From contig ML682014.1 in the NCBI GenBank assembly GCA_007922195.1, forward strand, positions 497,027 to 561,026: a DNA stretch of 64,000 nucleotides, written 5' to 3'. Positions 1 through 12,000 of this stretch are shown one piece after another (within the stretch, counting starts at the first letter, position 1; every line of letters starts with the position of its first letter). The position numbers and the translations under genes were made by a program. Below the pieces are notes generated by a model, which did not search any database, was not told the DNA's origin, and saw only the letters and a program-made list of their open reading frames with translations. The stretch is from Podocnemis expansa (lineage: Eukaryota; Chordata; Testudines; Podocnemididae).

Positions 1-1138
1 CTCTGTAGCAAATCCCTCAGTGATGTAAAGCCTTTCCCACTGCTGTGTATGGGGAATTTGGGGGCATACATGGGAGCTGAGAGAAGACAAAATGGAGGTG
101 TAAAGAGTGGGATTCATTAGAGGATTTTATGTTCTGGCGACCTTGTGCTCCTGGAACAATCCTAGCATGACCCCAGGCAGCACCAGGATGAGGCTCACAC
201 TCAGCCCAGAAGAGAATGAAGTGTTTAGTATTTCAGTGTCCACCCCACTGTAATTTTACATCTAAATTTCAGTGTGAATGAAACAGACACTGCAGTCTGA
301 TCACAAGAGGGTGCTTATGCTTTTCGAGTGTATATGTTTTATCCGGAAATGCTTCTGAATGTAATAAGTCATTCTTTTGCCTCGTCAGACTGAATAAGCG
401 CTTGTGGTATGGAACAGATGTTGGGAGTGTTGCTGTATTTTGCTCAGCTGGCTGCTGGACAAGTTGCATCCTGAGCAAACAAAAATGTGTAACAATTAGC
501 TGACTTCTACGAACTGTCAGATGCACAAGCTGTTTCATCTTGTACCTGCATCTTGGTTTTCCCATTTCTTTTTTTTTTTTTTTAAATTGTTATCGAAAGT
601 ATAAAACACTCAGCAGTGGCCCAATGCAGACCCAAGAGCTAAAAGAAGCCTATAGCAAACATAAGTGTCTGAAGATTTCCTCACTTTTTAATAAAAGTTT
701 TCTTTCATTATACATAGACTCAGTGCTTGCGAGTGGGAAGTAGTGCCTCTTAGTGGTACCAAGGAGAGGGATTAAGTTTTCCCAGACAAGCTAATTCTAT
801 GTGTACTGTTAAGAGAAATCCCTAGATATTGAACCAAGTGATTCAAGTATTTTATTATTAAGCACCTAGCTAGAAACAACTTCCAAACTCACTAATACTT
901 CAGCTCCCTCCCAGGCTCTAAGCTCAAAATTTTACCTTGAGAGGCTCTTGAAGAAGAGGTGGAAGTAAAAGGAGAGCTGAGAGGAACCAAAATTTATCTG
1001 ACAAAAATTGCTATCCTGAAGTTGCAAGCTAGGATGGTTGAAAAGGCAGCACTACAACCTGCTACTTGCAGTGATTGCCAGTGGGACTTGGGCTGGAAAG
1101 GCCTTGGCAGCAGCAGAACATGAAATCATTATGGCTAT
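1..1138. other. Intronic stretch, no feature recognised
   Basis: This lies on the downstream side of exon 4 on the minus strand, so it is intron 4 sequence. It is moderately AT-rich and has a run of about 15 T near 569-583. The open frames here are short, lack family signatures and look like chance. I see no repeat boundary I can defend. Confidence 0.6.
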
Positions 1139-1529
1139 GGCAACACTAGGGAAAGTTAGTTTGAATTTGTTAAGTCAAACTAACAAGTTTGAGTTTGGTT
1201 CAAATTTATTAGTTCGTATTAACAAAATGGATTAATGCAACTTAATGTTAAATTGAATCAGTCCACTATGTTAATTTGAACTAACTGCCCTTAATTTGAA
1301 TTTATTAAATTTGAACTAAGGGTTAATCCTACACCGTTCGAACTAAGGATTGATCTAAGGGCTTAGTTTGAACAAACTGGCAGGTTTTACTGATTCAAAC
1401 CAAGCTTTCATTAGTTCGAATTAAGAAATTCCTTAATTCGAACTAATGAAAGCCTATTGTAGACCCGTACTAAGTCAGCTCAAATTAGGCCTCCTTAATT
1501 CAAACAAACTTGCAAGTGCAAACATACCG
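1139..1529 (-). mobile_element. Foldback MITE with TTCGAA motifs, copy 1
   Basis: A 391-bp non-coding element made of nested inverted repeats. It is the reverse complement of the element at 53626-54008. The ends are imperfect terminal inverted repeats, and 3-bp TAT flanks at 1136-1138 and 1530-1532 look like a target-site duplication. A near-perfect 50-base palindrome sits at 1404-1453. The 3-bp duplication and the absence of coding sequence fit a PIF/Harbinger-like non-autonomous element; the superfamily is inferred. Confidence 0.8.
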
Positions 1530-2388
1530 TATATGTGCCACTGCATTTGATTAAGCGAGGCAGAATCTTGCCAGTGATGATAAGAATGAAACAATCAACT
1601 TAGTCTCTCCAGGAAAAAGACAACTGCATTGATCTACTACATTTCAGCACATAATGGCCTATAGCCATACCATTTCAGAAAGTAAACAAGGTTATGTCTG
1701 GTCAGTGTTCTGCTGGGATATCTCCAAGGAAAAGCCAGGTAATATGTTTAGTAGTGTAAGCTATTCATCCAGCCATATTTCATTCTCTGAATCATTACAG
1801 AACTAATTTCATAGCTTGCTGCCATGGGCACCATGGTTTTAGAGATGCTAACTTTTGAAGGAGACACAAAACGAAAGGCTTTATAACTTGCAATTATTTA
1901 AGATCTCAAGGTAATTTTCAGGATATCCTGGTGATCTAGCCAAATTACAATCTGAGTAAGTGCATTTAGCCTACCTAAAATTTCCCTTATAGTTTTACCT
2001 GAAGTATTTATTTTCATTTCCTCACCTTAAAGTTGTGTAGTTTTACTAGCATACCATTACTGTAATATTTCAAATAAAAAAGGCAGGATCTCAGTGATTA
2101 TTGAATAATTTCTACATGCTTTTTCTATAAAGCGTTTTGGTATTCTTCAAGTTATATAAATGTGAAGATAGTATTATGTTGTATTATTGGTCTTTCATAC
2201 TGGTAGAGATCTTTTGATATTGGGAAATAAACACTTTTAATGAGGCCAACAATTTCAAGAAGTGGTTCTGCTGTAGTAAATACAGTATTTTGTGAATGCT
2301 TTATAAAATTATGTATGTAACTCCATACAAATAGTAAGCCTATTGCCACACTAAAGCATTTATGGCTGAGGCAGCCTCACTGTTGTAA
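1530..2388. other. Intronic stretch, no feature recognised
   Basis: AT-rich intron 4 sequence between two MITEs. No coding signature, RNA gene or repeat boundary was recognised. Confidence 0.5.
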
Positions 2389-2580
2389 GGTCTCTATAGT
2401 GTAGCCCCTCATAGCTGACAGGAGAGCTCTCTCCCTTCAGCTTAGTTACGCCAGACCCCTGAGAGTGCTGCTAGCACTGTCTATACCAGGGCTTAAATCA
2501 GCATAAACTATGTTATTTAGGGCCAGGAGTTGCTAATTCGCACCCAAGTGACATAACTTACGTCGATTTATACTGCAGCC
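2389..2580. mobile_element. MITE-like foldback remnant
   Basis: The left end (GGTCTCTATAGTGTAG) and the inverted right end (GGCTGCAGTATAAA) are weakly similar. An internal palindrome (GGAGAGCTCTCTCC) lies near 2420. The layout resembles short foldback DNA elements common in turtle and crocodilian genomes. No clean target-site duplication is visible, so the boundaries are approximate. Confidence 0.45.
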
Positions 2581-3270
2581 ATCTGAAAGCAAACCATCTG
2601 CTTAATCTGAAAGCAAACAACTGACAGAAAGCCTACATAAGAATAGATTTCTTAGTCCATGAAGTAATCTCCCCACTAAGATGAAAGAACTGAATTTGTG
2701 CAGAGCTTCTTGTGTACTTGTACTGGGTTATAACATAATAAGACCTGCTATTTAATATACTTCCACTGAGATGGTCTTATATACTGCCACTGAGCTAGAT
2801 CAATCTCTTATTTTTTCATTACTATACAGCCATACAAAACTGAACCACAAAACACTGTGGCAAAGGAATTCTGAGACAAGAATATAACCTTCAATGTACA
2901 AATATAGGGATTCCAGTCCCATTAGTAATAAAAAGAATTACACAGTTCAACCTCCCATTTGAAAAAAATATCACTACTCAAGAATTTTACTTAAAACCAC
3001 AAAAAGAAGAAATGTGCAATTTCAACCATTATTATCCTTAATTTTGCAGAAGGATTGGAGAACACAGAACATTTCATCTGGATTGTCTCCTTGTGAGGCT
3101 AACTCAGACCTTGAGTGTTCAGGATGTTTTGGTACTCTATTATAGAAAAGGGCTACTATTTCATCGCTAATAGCAGCTTGTTGCCCCTTTACTACACTAA
3201 GCTGTTTTTTTTTCCCTCCGCTCTTTTTCCTCTCCTCTGGATATAATGATTAAAAAGTAATATGACTTAC
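2581..3270. other. Intron 4 sequence next to exon 4
   Basis: This is the first part of the intron that follows exon 4 on the minus strand. It begins with a good donor (GTAAGT reading down from 3270). No other element was recognised. Confidence 0.6.
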
Positions 3271-3402
3271 AGTTTACTGTGACTTTTACTTTCTTCACAT
3301 CTGGGACTAAGACATCATTTTCTGCACTGCATTCATATTCTCCAGCCTGGTCTCTTGTAATTCCATAGATGTCCAGATATTGTCCATTTTCAAATGGTTT
3401 TG
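3271..3402 (-). CDS. NEGR1: NEGR1 exon 4 (second half of Ig domain 2)
   Basis: This 132-base internal exon has consensus borders: acceptor TTTCAG ending at 3403 and donor GTAAGT starting at 3270. It has 2 bases completing a codon, 43 full codons, and 1 base starting the next, so it is phase 1 on both sides and joins the upstream exon as TCA G|CA (Ser-Ala). The peptide includes [20 protein letters not shown] and then ECSAEND, supplying the second disulfide cysteine of Ig domain 2, and ends [24 protein letters not shown] matches mammalian NEGR1 and differs from LSAMP (EGEEEYLEILGITREQ) and NTM or OPCML. NEGR1 is a GPI-anchored neuronal adhesion protein acting in neurite outgrowth and synapse formation. 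The residues after ENDV are L-V, where mammals and chicken have S-F as far as I recall. The exon is complete. Confidence 0.96.
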
Positions 3403-3879
3403 CTGAAATGAAAAGAAAGTGAGGGGGAATAAATTAGAGAAAGTTTAACTGGAGGTGCCTGAAGTATCATTCAAAAATAATAACCAGCTCATGACTTTCT
3501 TCGGGATATTGCTTACAAAATTATTCCCAATGAAACTGAGCAATTATTAGAGCCTTTGTTCTCCTACCTACAGAAAACAATTCTAAAGAAAAGAAATAGA
3601 AAAAAGTTTAACAAGTGATACCTTAACAACTATTTCCATAGGAAAAGATATACACCTGTTCTTTTATAACCAATTAGAGATCTCTAATCTCAACTTACAC
3701 CATATAAACTTGTTTGCAAAATTGGCATAGATCTAACAACCTTCTAGCATTGTAGATGAAATCCACAAATATGGTTCTGTGTATATTGATGTTATATGAT
3801 GTGCTACTTTGCAAAACTGACATTTTATAGATTTTTACTGGATAAAAAAATTTATTTTGGCTAAAGCTTTTTTGTGGCA

Positions 3880-4430
3880 AACTGCTGGTTTTCCAGCACT
3901 GGGTCTCATGCTTTTCTTTAGCAGAAGTGGGTCAGGGCAGACCCCAAACACCTTTGTCCTACCCCTTGCACTTGCACTGGTGAAACTCCAGGGAGGTGAG
4001 AGGGGGTTTGGGACCTGGGCCTTCCCTGTACTCCGGGTCCCAGCCCAGGGGCCCTATGAAGTGCAGCTATGTCCCAGCCTACACTGCTTTCCCTGGGCTG
4101 TCTTCCCCCTCTGTCCTTACAGTTCCTTGTGTCTGCTCTCCCCTTAGGCCAGGTTTCTTTTCTCAACCAACCAGTCTCAGATGCACCTTTCTTTCTCTTC
4201 TCAAGTCCAGTTACCTTCTACAAACTCTTCTGCTCCTTTGCTTCAAACTCCTCTGCTCCTTTGCTCTGCATAGCTCCACCCTCTTGCTCCTCCTCCAGCT
4301 CGTGCCACTTCTGTATGGGGCAGGGCAGCTTTTATGAGGCACCTGGCTAGTTCTTAACTGATCTCAGGTACCCCTGATTGCCCTGCAGTAACCGCAGCTA
4401 GCCACTAGGGAAACAAGCTCTTAACATTCT
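3880..4430 (+). repeat. LTR-like pyrimidine-rich repeat, copy 1
   Basis: A GC- and pyrimidine-rich block standing out from AT-rich flanks. It shares an ordered set of short blocks with 16040-16455: a GTGGGTC-type start, CCCAGCCCAGG, a CCTGGGCT or TCTGGGCT block followed by TGTCCTT(A/T)CAG, and a TATA-like TTTTAT(G/A)AGGCACCTGG near the end. The TATA-like box and promoter-like composition suggest a solo LTR or LTR fragment. I found no terminal TG...CA or target-site duplication, so the class is a guess. Confidence 0.4.
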
Positions 4431-6217
4431 GCAGCGTATATCCCTCCCTTCCCTCACTCTTAGAGCGACTTAATATCCCACATTCTGAATCAAAACGTTC
4501 TGTTAACGACTTAGACATCCAATGTATTTCAACTCATCCAGAAATCTGTATACACTATTGCAGATGCCTACTTTCAAAAATTAAAAACTAGAACAAATAA
4601 AAAGATAACTGAGCAATAGAATAGCCAGTCTCTCTCTACTGAGAAGTATTTATATTGTGTTAAATTCTTTATTCAGTTTTCCCTCAGGCAAACTCCCTTT
4701 GAGACCAGTGAAAAACTGATTGAGTACAAGCTAGGTCAAAACTGAGCAAGGGCATCTGGGTCTGGCCCATAACATAGTAGACAAAAACAGTATCATAATT
4801 AACATTAAGGGCCATATTTATTCAATGTAAAACTAGTTCAAAAACAACTCAGATAAGTGAATACGTCATTTGGTGGGGAAGCAGTAATGAATGCATTATT
4901 TATTCTGAAGAAGGCTGGTTTTATGGCTCAAAAGATGAACTGGCTATCAAGAAACTTTGGTCCAGCTGATAGCACACATGCAGACAAACTGCGACCTTGA
5001 ACAAGTCACTGCAGTTCTCCGAACCGCAACTGCTACAACACTGCATAGGAGTGCTGGCAGGTTTAATGCAAACACTTTGAGATGCTTAGAAAGAAAGTTA
5101 TTTTTCTGTCCTTTGAGCAAGTCTTGATAGACTAAGGAACCAATTAAATACCTTTAAATTCTACACAAAGGTATAAATATTTACAAAGAATACAAAATGA
5201 CATGAAAAATGTTAATTAAACATTACTCAAATACACAACAGCGGTTCTAATGAATCATATGATGGAATACACACACTTCAAAATGGGGAGAAATTGCTGA
5301 AAGTGTCAATATACATTGGTGCAAGATTTGATCAATGTTAACCATGCAAACAGTGTGCAGAGTAATGGTAAAATCTGGAAACAAAACAGCTAGTTGTGCC
5401 ACAAATTCACTCCATGTTGAGGATGAGTAGAAGGCCTGTTCATTGCTTTAAGTCCCAGTTAATTCCTATTTTGAGGATTTAGGAGGTATATACATCTAAT
5501 GTAGGTGGCTCTATACAGAAGTGCCTGTACTTACTATAATGTCACTCACTAACAAGTCCCAGATACACCAGCTCTTCCACAAGAAGAAAACCATGGAAAA
5601 CACTAATTCCAAAAAGTAGGAATGACAAAACTGTAATGGAAAAATATGAATTGAACTGAACAGTGATAAAATCTAGTGAATTAATTTACAGGCTACAGTA
5701 AATTTCACCAGGAAGGGCTTTTTCCCCATTGTTCACCAGAGATAAATTATGAAAAGAAATCTTTCACTGAAGAACCAGCTGTTATTTTTTCCATGGTTGA
5801 CTGCTGTTATGTGCTACTGTGGCCAGGCTGAATCAATTTCTTGGAAAATTTTATTTAATAGCATTTTGAACAAAAACATATGTTGTTGTTCTGTACTGCA
5901 TAAAACACATTATATTTTCTTGTATGTACTGTAACCAATATGAATGTACTGTACAGTGCTTGCCGTTGTGGCCCTTTAGGAGAACCTTGTATTGCATACA
6001 CTAATTTTGGCTTAAGAAAACTATTTCACTGCATAAATCAAGAAACACTTTGCAGATTAATTTTTCAAAATGCATATATTTGGCATAAAAGGTTGCATTT
6101 CAGATTGTAAAATTTCCTTATGGCTTGTATGGAGGAAATATAAACCACAACTAAAATCCAGAGAAATCAAGCTTTGGTATGTCCCTATGTATAAGGCACA
6201 AAATCCACTCTCTTGTA
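4431..6217. other. Intron 3 stretch, little recognised
   Basis: Mostly AT-rich. A short piece near 4990-5100 (GACCTTGAACAAGTCACT, then CTTTGAGATGCTTAGA) faintly resembles MIR/CORE-SINE 3' sequence, too weak to delimit. No coding signature is present. Confidence 0.4.
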
Positions 6218-6427
6218 CAGGGGTCTCAAACTCAAATCACCACAAAGGCCGCGTGACGACTAGTAGAGGGCTGCATGAGGATTAGTACGGTAGGCCGAGG
6301 GCTGCACCACTGAAATCTTTCCATACAATGATATTGCAAATATCAGTAACAATTATGTGATTACAGACTGCAGGAAATAGTTTTAGGGGCCGCATGAGGC
6401 CCACGGGCCGTGTGTTTGAGACCCCTG
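6218..6427. mobile_element. Non-autonomous hAT element, 210 bp
   Basis: The terminal inverted repeats are CAGGGGTCTCAAACTC on the left and the inverse of GTGTTTGAGACCCCTG on the right. The 8-bp target-site duplication is CTCTTGTA (6210-6217) and CTCTTGCA (6428-6435), 7 of 8 identical. An 8-bp duplication with CAG...CTG ends is diagnostic of hAT. A second copy of exactly the same length lies at 39868-40077. No transposase is encoded. Confidence 0.9.
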
Positions 6428-7240
6428 CTCTTGCACAAAAGACAGGTGACAGAGCTGCATTCAGGATTCCCTATGGAAGCTATTCCAGCCCAGTGACTAG
6501 AGGAGCAGCCATAGCTCTTTTATGGCATCTCTGTGGATTCTGGGCAACTGGAATTACATAATTAAGGATAATAGCAGCTCTTCTTCCCAGAGGGCTAGAC
6601 ACTCTGCATAAAGAGGTGATGTGCGGTAGAATGCTTTATGCAGGTTCTCTGTTATCAATAGACTTTTAACCTATTTTAGAGAAGTGAATGAAGAAAACAC
6701 ATAACATTGGACAGCCTCAGACAGCCCAATCAACAAAGGAACAGCCAGAATGTCAATGACCAGCAACACACTGTGAATGGATTCTCACCCACAATGTCTA
6801 CAAGCCCAGGATGATATGTGTTTTTGGTGAATGATATGGCACACAAAGTTCACAGGAGTACCTTTACTCAGTGCTTATTATTGTTTCTTCCTTTTGCTCC
6901 AGGGACAATCTATACAGTATAACAAGAGCGAGATGAAGGCCCACCTCTGCTCCCTGGATAGGCCTTTTATACGGCTTGATTTTTTTCTTTCCTGAATATT
7001 AATTAGCTCATTAGGATTTTTACAGATGTAAGTGATTAATTCTACCCTTCCAGACCCACTCAAGCTACTTAACTTCCTCCTACTCTAACCGCCTGTGGTG
7101 TTCTGGGAGATCTATGGGTATGGCTACACAAGGATGAAAGATCTAAGGCATAGCCACAGCTGACCTATGTCAGCTGATTCCGATTTATGGGGCGTAGGCT
7201 GAGGGACTAAAAATTGCTGTGTAAATCATTCAGAGAGGTA
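6428..7240. other. Intron 3 stretch with a possible MITE end
   Basis: Mostly unrecognised. Around 7113-7190 a GGGTATGGCTACACAAGG motif resembles the outer end of the 3-bp-TSD MITEs in this window, but no matching other end was found. Confidence 0.35.
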
Positions 7241-7354
7241 GCTCCAACCCACTTCATTAGATGCGTCTGATGAAGTGGTTGGAGCCCATGAAAGCTTATG
7301 CCCAAAGAGATCTGTTTGTCTTTAGGGTGCCACAGGCCTCCTGTTGTTTTTGTG
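7241..7354. mobile_element. Penelope-related foldback fragment with hammerhead-like core
   Basis: A head-to-head junction of two arms of the family. A truncated inverted arm (7241-7262) is followed directly by a sense arm with the motif order CTGATGA, GAAAGC, then GTCTTTAGGGTGCCACAGG and CCTCCTGTTG. It belongs to the subfamily whose hairpin ends in TTGGAGCCCA rather than TTTTCTCCCA. The outer ends and target-site duplication are lost. Confidence 0.75.
7263..7301 (+). ncRNA. Hammerhead-ribozyme-like motif (Penelope type)
   Basis: The core CTGATGA is at 7267-7273, followed by an extra A, helix II (GTGG...CCCA) and GAAA at 7290-7293. Helix I is GCGT at 7263 with ATGC at 7298-7301. The segment GAAA-GC-TT leaves A15.1 and U16.1 flanking only two bases, so helix III could form only between two molecules through AGCU/AGCU pairing. 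The predicted cut is just before 7298. The identification is by motif and fold only; activity is unknown. Confidence 0.6.
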
Positions 7355-8829
7355 TAAACATTAACCCTCAGATTGGAAAGCAACTCTGGGACCCTCCAGG
7401 CTTGCTGGGTTTTAGGGCTATGCTCCAGTCCAAACCTAAACACCCATACAATTTTTCAGCTCCAAAGCCCAAGTCAGCAGGCTTGGGCCAGCTACAGGTT
7501 TTTAATCTCTTTGTACGCTTACTCTAAAGTACCAGGGCACTGGCCTCCAAAGGGCTTTATTTGTAACTGCTTACAGCACCTTGTCACAGATTCACAAAAA
7601 GAACAAGAAACAGAATCAACCCTCCCTCCCCAATGTAGAAAGTTACATCATAGAAGATTAAAAATCTGATAGTGTATTTCAAATAAAGGACTGCTGATGA
7701 AAGCAATATACTCGTCCTTACCACTGTAAGCACTTAAAGTAAGGGCTGAATTATGAGAGGCGTTGTGTTTCAGGGGGTACTTTACAAAACATTATGGGAA
7801 GCACTGGGTACAAAGTCTAAAAAGCATTCGTTGAAAGGCTACCAGAGCTCAATGCACTTATGAAACTTATTCAGCTGCACAGATGAGACCCTATCACATT
7901 TCACATTCCAGAGGGCAATGTTCCAGTGAATCACATACGGAATGTTAGTATTTTTCTATTAATCTTTTATAAGAGAAGTTGATTTGATAAAACCACCAAC
8001 ATTTTGTGCTTTCAGGTACCATTAACTAAAAGCAAAAACTCCATGTAGTTAGGAATAATTTGAGCTTCACATAAGCCTACAAAATAGCTGCACCTGCAGT
8101 TTTGCTGATAAAGATGGAAAGTATAATTGGAGGAATCAGGAGAATGGGCGGAAGTGTGGACAGCTCGCCTTGGATCTGAGTGCTCCTCATCATAAGTTTT
8201 TGCTGCTGTTTTGACTAGGACTTGCTAGCTGATGTTAGAAAAATTTTTAGTTTTCAAGAGGTTATTATAAATTAATTGCTTTGATTTGAGCAACCTATAA
8301 AAAGATTTATCCAAGTGTATGATTTACTGTAATAGACATTTGGAGAGGTTTTCTATGAGTTAGGAGGCTGACATCCAACTCTCCAGCAGTTAGGAAGAAG
8401 GCTGGTGGCCTGTCAGAAACTTGCCCCTAACCATGTAACACCATCTCAGATTTTGGATAACTATCTGGTTAGAGTACTGCTATTTTAGATATATGTTCTA
8501 GATTTAATAAAAAAGATTTTGGGATGATTTGTACCAATCATTTATCAGACAGAGGAGCTGTGTCTCTATGGATTTAATTTTCTGAAACTGCTTGTAGTAA
8601 GAAAAATGTAAGTTACCCTACTTACACAGGTTCAGAAAACCCTGGGTAACACATTCAAAAGCATCTATTCCAGTTTATAGAAAGCTTGTTATTTCCTGAG
8701 TTTTTGTGATAATCCTGCATCTAAAACCATATAATACAGAGGACACTCATTTTTTGTTTAAAGATCACATTGCAGCATGAAGGAAATCAACCAACAGAAG
8801 TTGGGTGAGTACCAATCCAATTTTGTCAA
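7355..8829. other. Intron 3 stretch, no feature recognised
   Basis: AT-rich sequence without coding, RNA or repeat boundaries that I can support. Confidence 0.5.
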
Positions 8830-9060
8830 GCAAACTGAGATAAAGAGAGGTTAAGTGACTTGCTCACAGATAGACTGCAAATAAGTGGTGGATATGGAGA
8901 TAAAAAATTGAAACTGAAATCTTCTTTTCACTGATATTAGTGGGAGTTTTACTAATGATGTCAGTGGGATCAGGATTTGAACCCAAAGGTCTTGATGGCC
9001 TACTCTAACCATTAGACAACATTGCTTTCCTGGAAAGATGTTCCCATACACTCTATCCAT
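8830..9060 (+). repeat. MIR/CORE-type SINE relic
   Basis: The order GAGGTTAAGTGACTTGCTCA, then AGTGGTGGATATGGA, then AGGATTTGAACCCAAAGGTC and a CTAACCATTAGACAAC block matches the tRNA-derived MIR layout (gaggttaagtgacttgccc ... ggatttgaaccc ... accactacac). A short foreign or CORE segment with GTGGGAGTTTTACTAATG sits between the halves. The copy is ancient and diverged. Confidence 0.65.
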
Positions 9061-12000
9061 GCATATTAAAAGTTTGGGTAAATCATCCAACCTTGTAATT
9101 TTTCACAGAAAAGTAGACTAGCTACATTTATGAGATAATTACATGAAAGGCTGCTAACAGGAAAACAGGCAATTTGTTTATAACACTGAAAAAATCATGA
9201 AATGAGTATACACTACAATATATTAAAAATCCTTTTACAAATATGAGATTAAAACTTCTCCAACCTAAACTTCTTTGGGGGCGGGATCTACCATAAAATT
9301 TTGAGACAGCGAATATCTAATCTTGGGGGTAACTAATGCCTTTTTCAATTCTGATTACCAATATCTATTTGAAAAGACATAAAATAGACATTCAAGATTA
9401 GACTCACTTGCCACTAACTAGCATGCCTCACTAGAAACCCACGGCTTTTTAAAAATGCATAAAACATAAGGAGATTTCCTAACTTTCTCTCTGCCATCTC
9501 TTAGCCCTTTTAACCTTTCCTTGATTTTAACTGTGCTTGCGGCATTTACTTAGTGGTCTGAATATGATAATAGTCTGGCTCAGCAGAGCTCAATATCACT
9601 GCCACTCCATACTGAGGGAAGTGACAGGTTTTTGTATTCGGCACAACTCTGATACCACACAAGTAGCATTAGTTTCCAGATCTGGTAAGTAATCATCAGC
9701 CCAGTTGAAAAATATCAACAGCCGCAATATCTGCAGGCAAAGTGAATGTGTAAATAAGTATTGACAAAAGACTGCTTCTTGGTATTGTTAGGGAGTGAGG
9801 GTGCTGAATAACAAACAGCAACTGCTCTAATTCATCACAACTATTATGTAGGAAACTGGGGTGAGGTCACGATACCCATAGGAAAGATGGCTTCCTAATC
9901 CTGGACCTCCTCACATATTAATTAGTATCTGATAATTACTTCCCTAACAAACTGGCAATAAATGTCTGACACAAAAGTTTAAAGTAAACTCCTGGATAAA
10001 CTTCTAACTGTGAATATGGATTCCAATAAACAATGAAAGGCAACAAAAGAGCTCAGCCTCAAACACCTGAGCAGCTGAAGGGGGCAATTGCAAGGCCACA
10101 GTAGAACCTAGCCCAGATACTAAAGCACTGAAAGAATTCCAAACAGATCCACTCAATTTGACCTCAAAATATATTCCTGGCCTTTTTAAAGATGTAAAAT
10201 CCTGAATGTCTGATTTGGAAAATGAATTACAAATACTGCCATTGAACCCAGTGAAATTAAACAAAACACTTCCTCCTTCAAACTTAAACTAGACAAACTG
10301 GAAGAAAAACAGAATGACTTAGAAAACAGATCTTTAAGAAAAAAAACCTTTCACCCTAAGGGTCTATAGGTGAAATATATTATTAGTTTTCATCAAAAGC
10401 TGCTCTCTGACATACTTAAATTGGACCCCTAAGCTGGCCCCGTTAGATATTGAAAGGGCTCATTGAATGTCTGGTACCAGAAGGCAGGAGCGCAAGTCCA
10501 GACCTATCATTTTCAAATTGCTGAAGTTCAATGATAAGGTAATATTGTCAGAAAAGATGAAACCCTTATGTTCAAAGGCCACAAAATTTGCTTTTTTTAG
10601 TGACTTCCCTTCTGAGAAAAAAAAAAAAAAGGTCTGAATTCAATGCCATAAAGCAACTTCAGGGGAGGAACAATATCAAATACAGCATCAAGTTCCCATC
10701 TACCTGCACTATGGATTTAGAAGACTTCAGGGGTTTGGCAAAATCCCTTCTTAAGCTTGGCAGATACTTCAAAGACTTAGCCCAAATTTGCCAAAAAAAA
10801 ATTAGCAGAATAGTTTTTATCATCATAAAAGCATATCTCAACAAGCTTAAAAATCAGTTTGTTTTTCCTGTGTAGACACGGTAATATTCATAGATCATCT
10901 TCTAGCTCCTAGCAGATAACCAGCTAGGCTGTATTCTTCTTTGGAAATGAGTGATAACAAGTGAACAGCATTGTATAACTGTTTAACAATAACCTTGGCT
11001 TTATAACACCATCTACTTACTAAAGCATTATCTGCACTGATGCTCACAACTGGCACTGCTAGACAGAATTTCCTCGAGAACTCAGCCTCTGATGCATGAT
11101 GTTATGGTAAGTACAAGTCCCATGGAATAGTAAATATTTCTGACATGTAAAGTTGACTATAACCTAAACCTTAAACAGCACTACCTATTCAGTTTGTGCA
11201 TGGCATTTAACATCCTATGAATATGATTTTTAATACTGGTGTATTTTTCATATTTAGATTTGCTATCAGTTTCTATTTAATTTACTAAATCAAGTGTAAA
11301 TTTACACATGATGAATTTATACACATGTATAAATAAACACTTCAGTAAGTAGGAATATATTATACAGGTTCTAGAATATCCAATGGCATTTATAGGGCAA
11401 TATTTACAAGGCAATATGTTTGCATGTAGGACTGTTTATATTACTAGACTACATGGGAAAGGGAAGGGCAGATGGAACTGAAGCCATCAGAGATCTGAAC
11501 AAGCCCACATTGACTTGTTTTAAGACTGTTGATTTTTTTGTTTTGTTTTCTCTTTCAAATATATTTTGGAGTAAACATGACATTTAAGTACAGATTATTT
11601 TTTTGTGTAACTGACAAAAAAGAGGCTCCACTTAGTGCATACAAACAAACCACATCATTTGTCTAATAAGACCGTGAAAAAATCATGGTCAACTAGAGGT
11701 ATGGGGTTGCCAGATTTGTATCTATATTATCTAGCATTCCAAACGTGTCCTGTTATATGACAGTCCACATCCAGTAGCTCTGTTTGAGACTGAAAAAAGT
11801 TTAGTTATGTCATTTGGTTCCCTCTTTTCTTTTATATATATATTAGGAGGCTACACATACTGTTATGGGAAAATCTAGTCTTTGCATTTCATCCTGCGAC
11901 ATGTGAAGGTGAATATAACATTCAATTTTACTAATCCCCTTCTTGTATGACTATGGGATAATCCATGCCTGACAATCAAGGCCAACTCCACACCTAAGAC

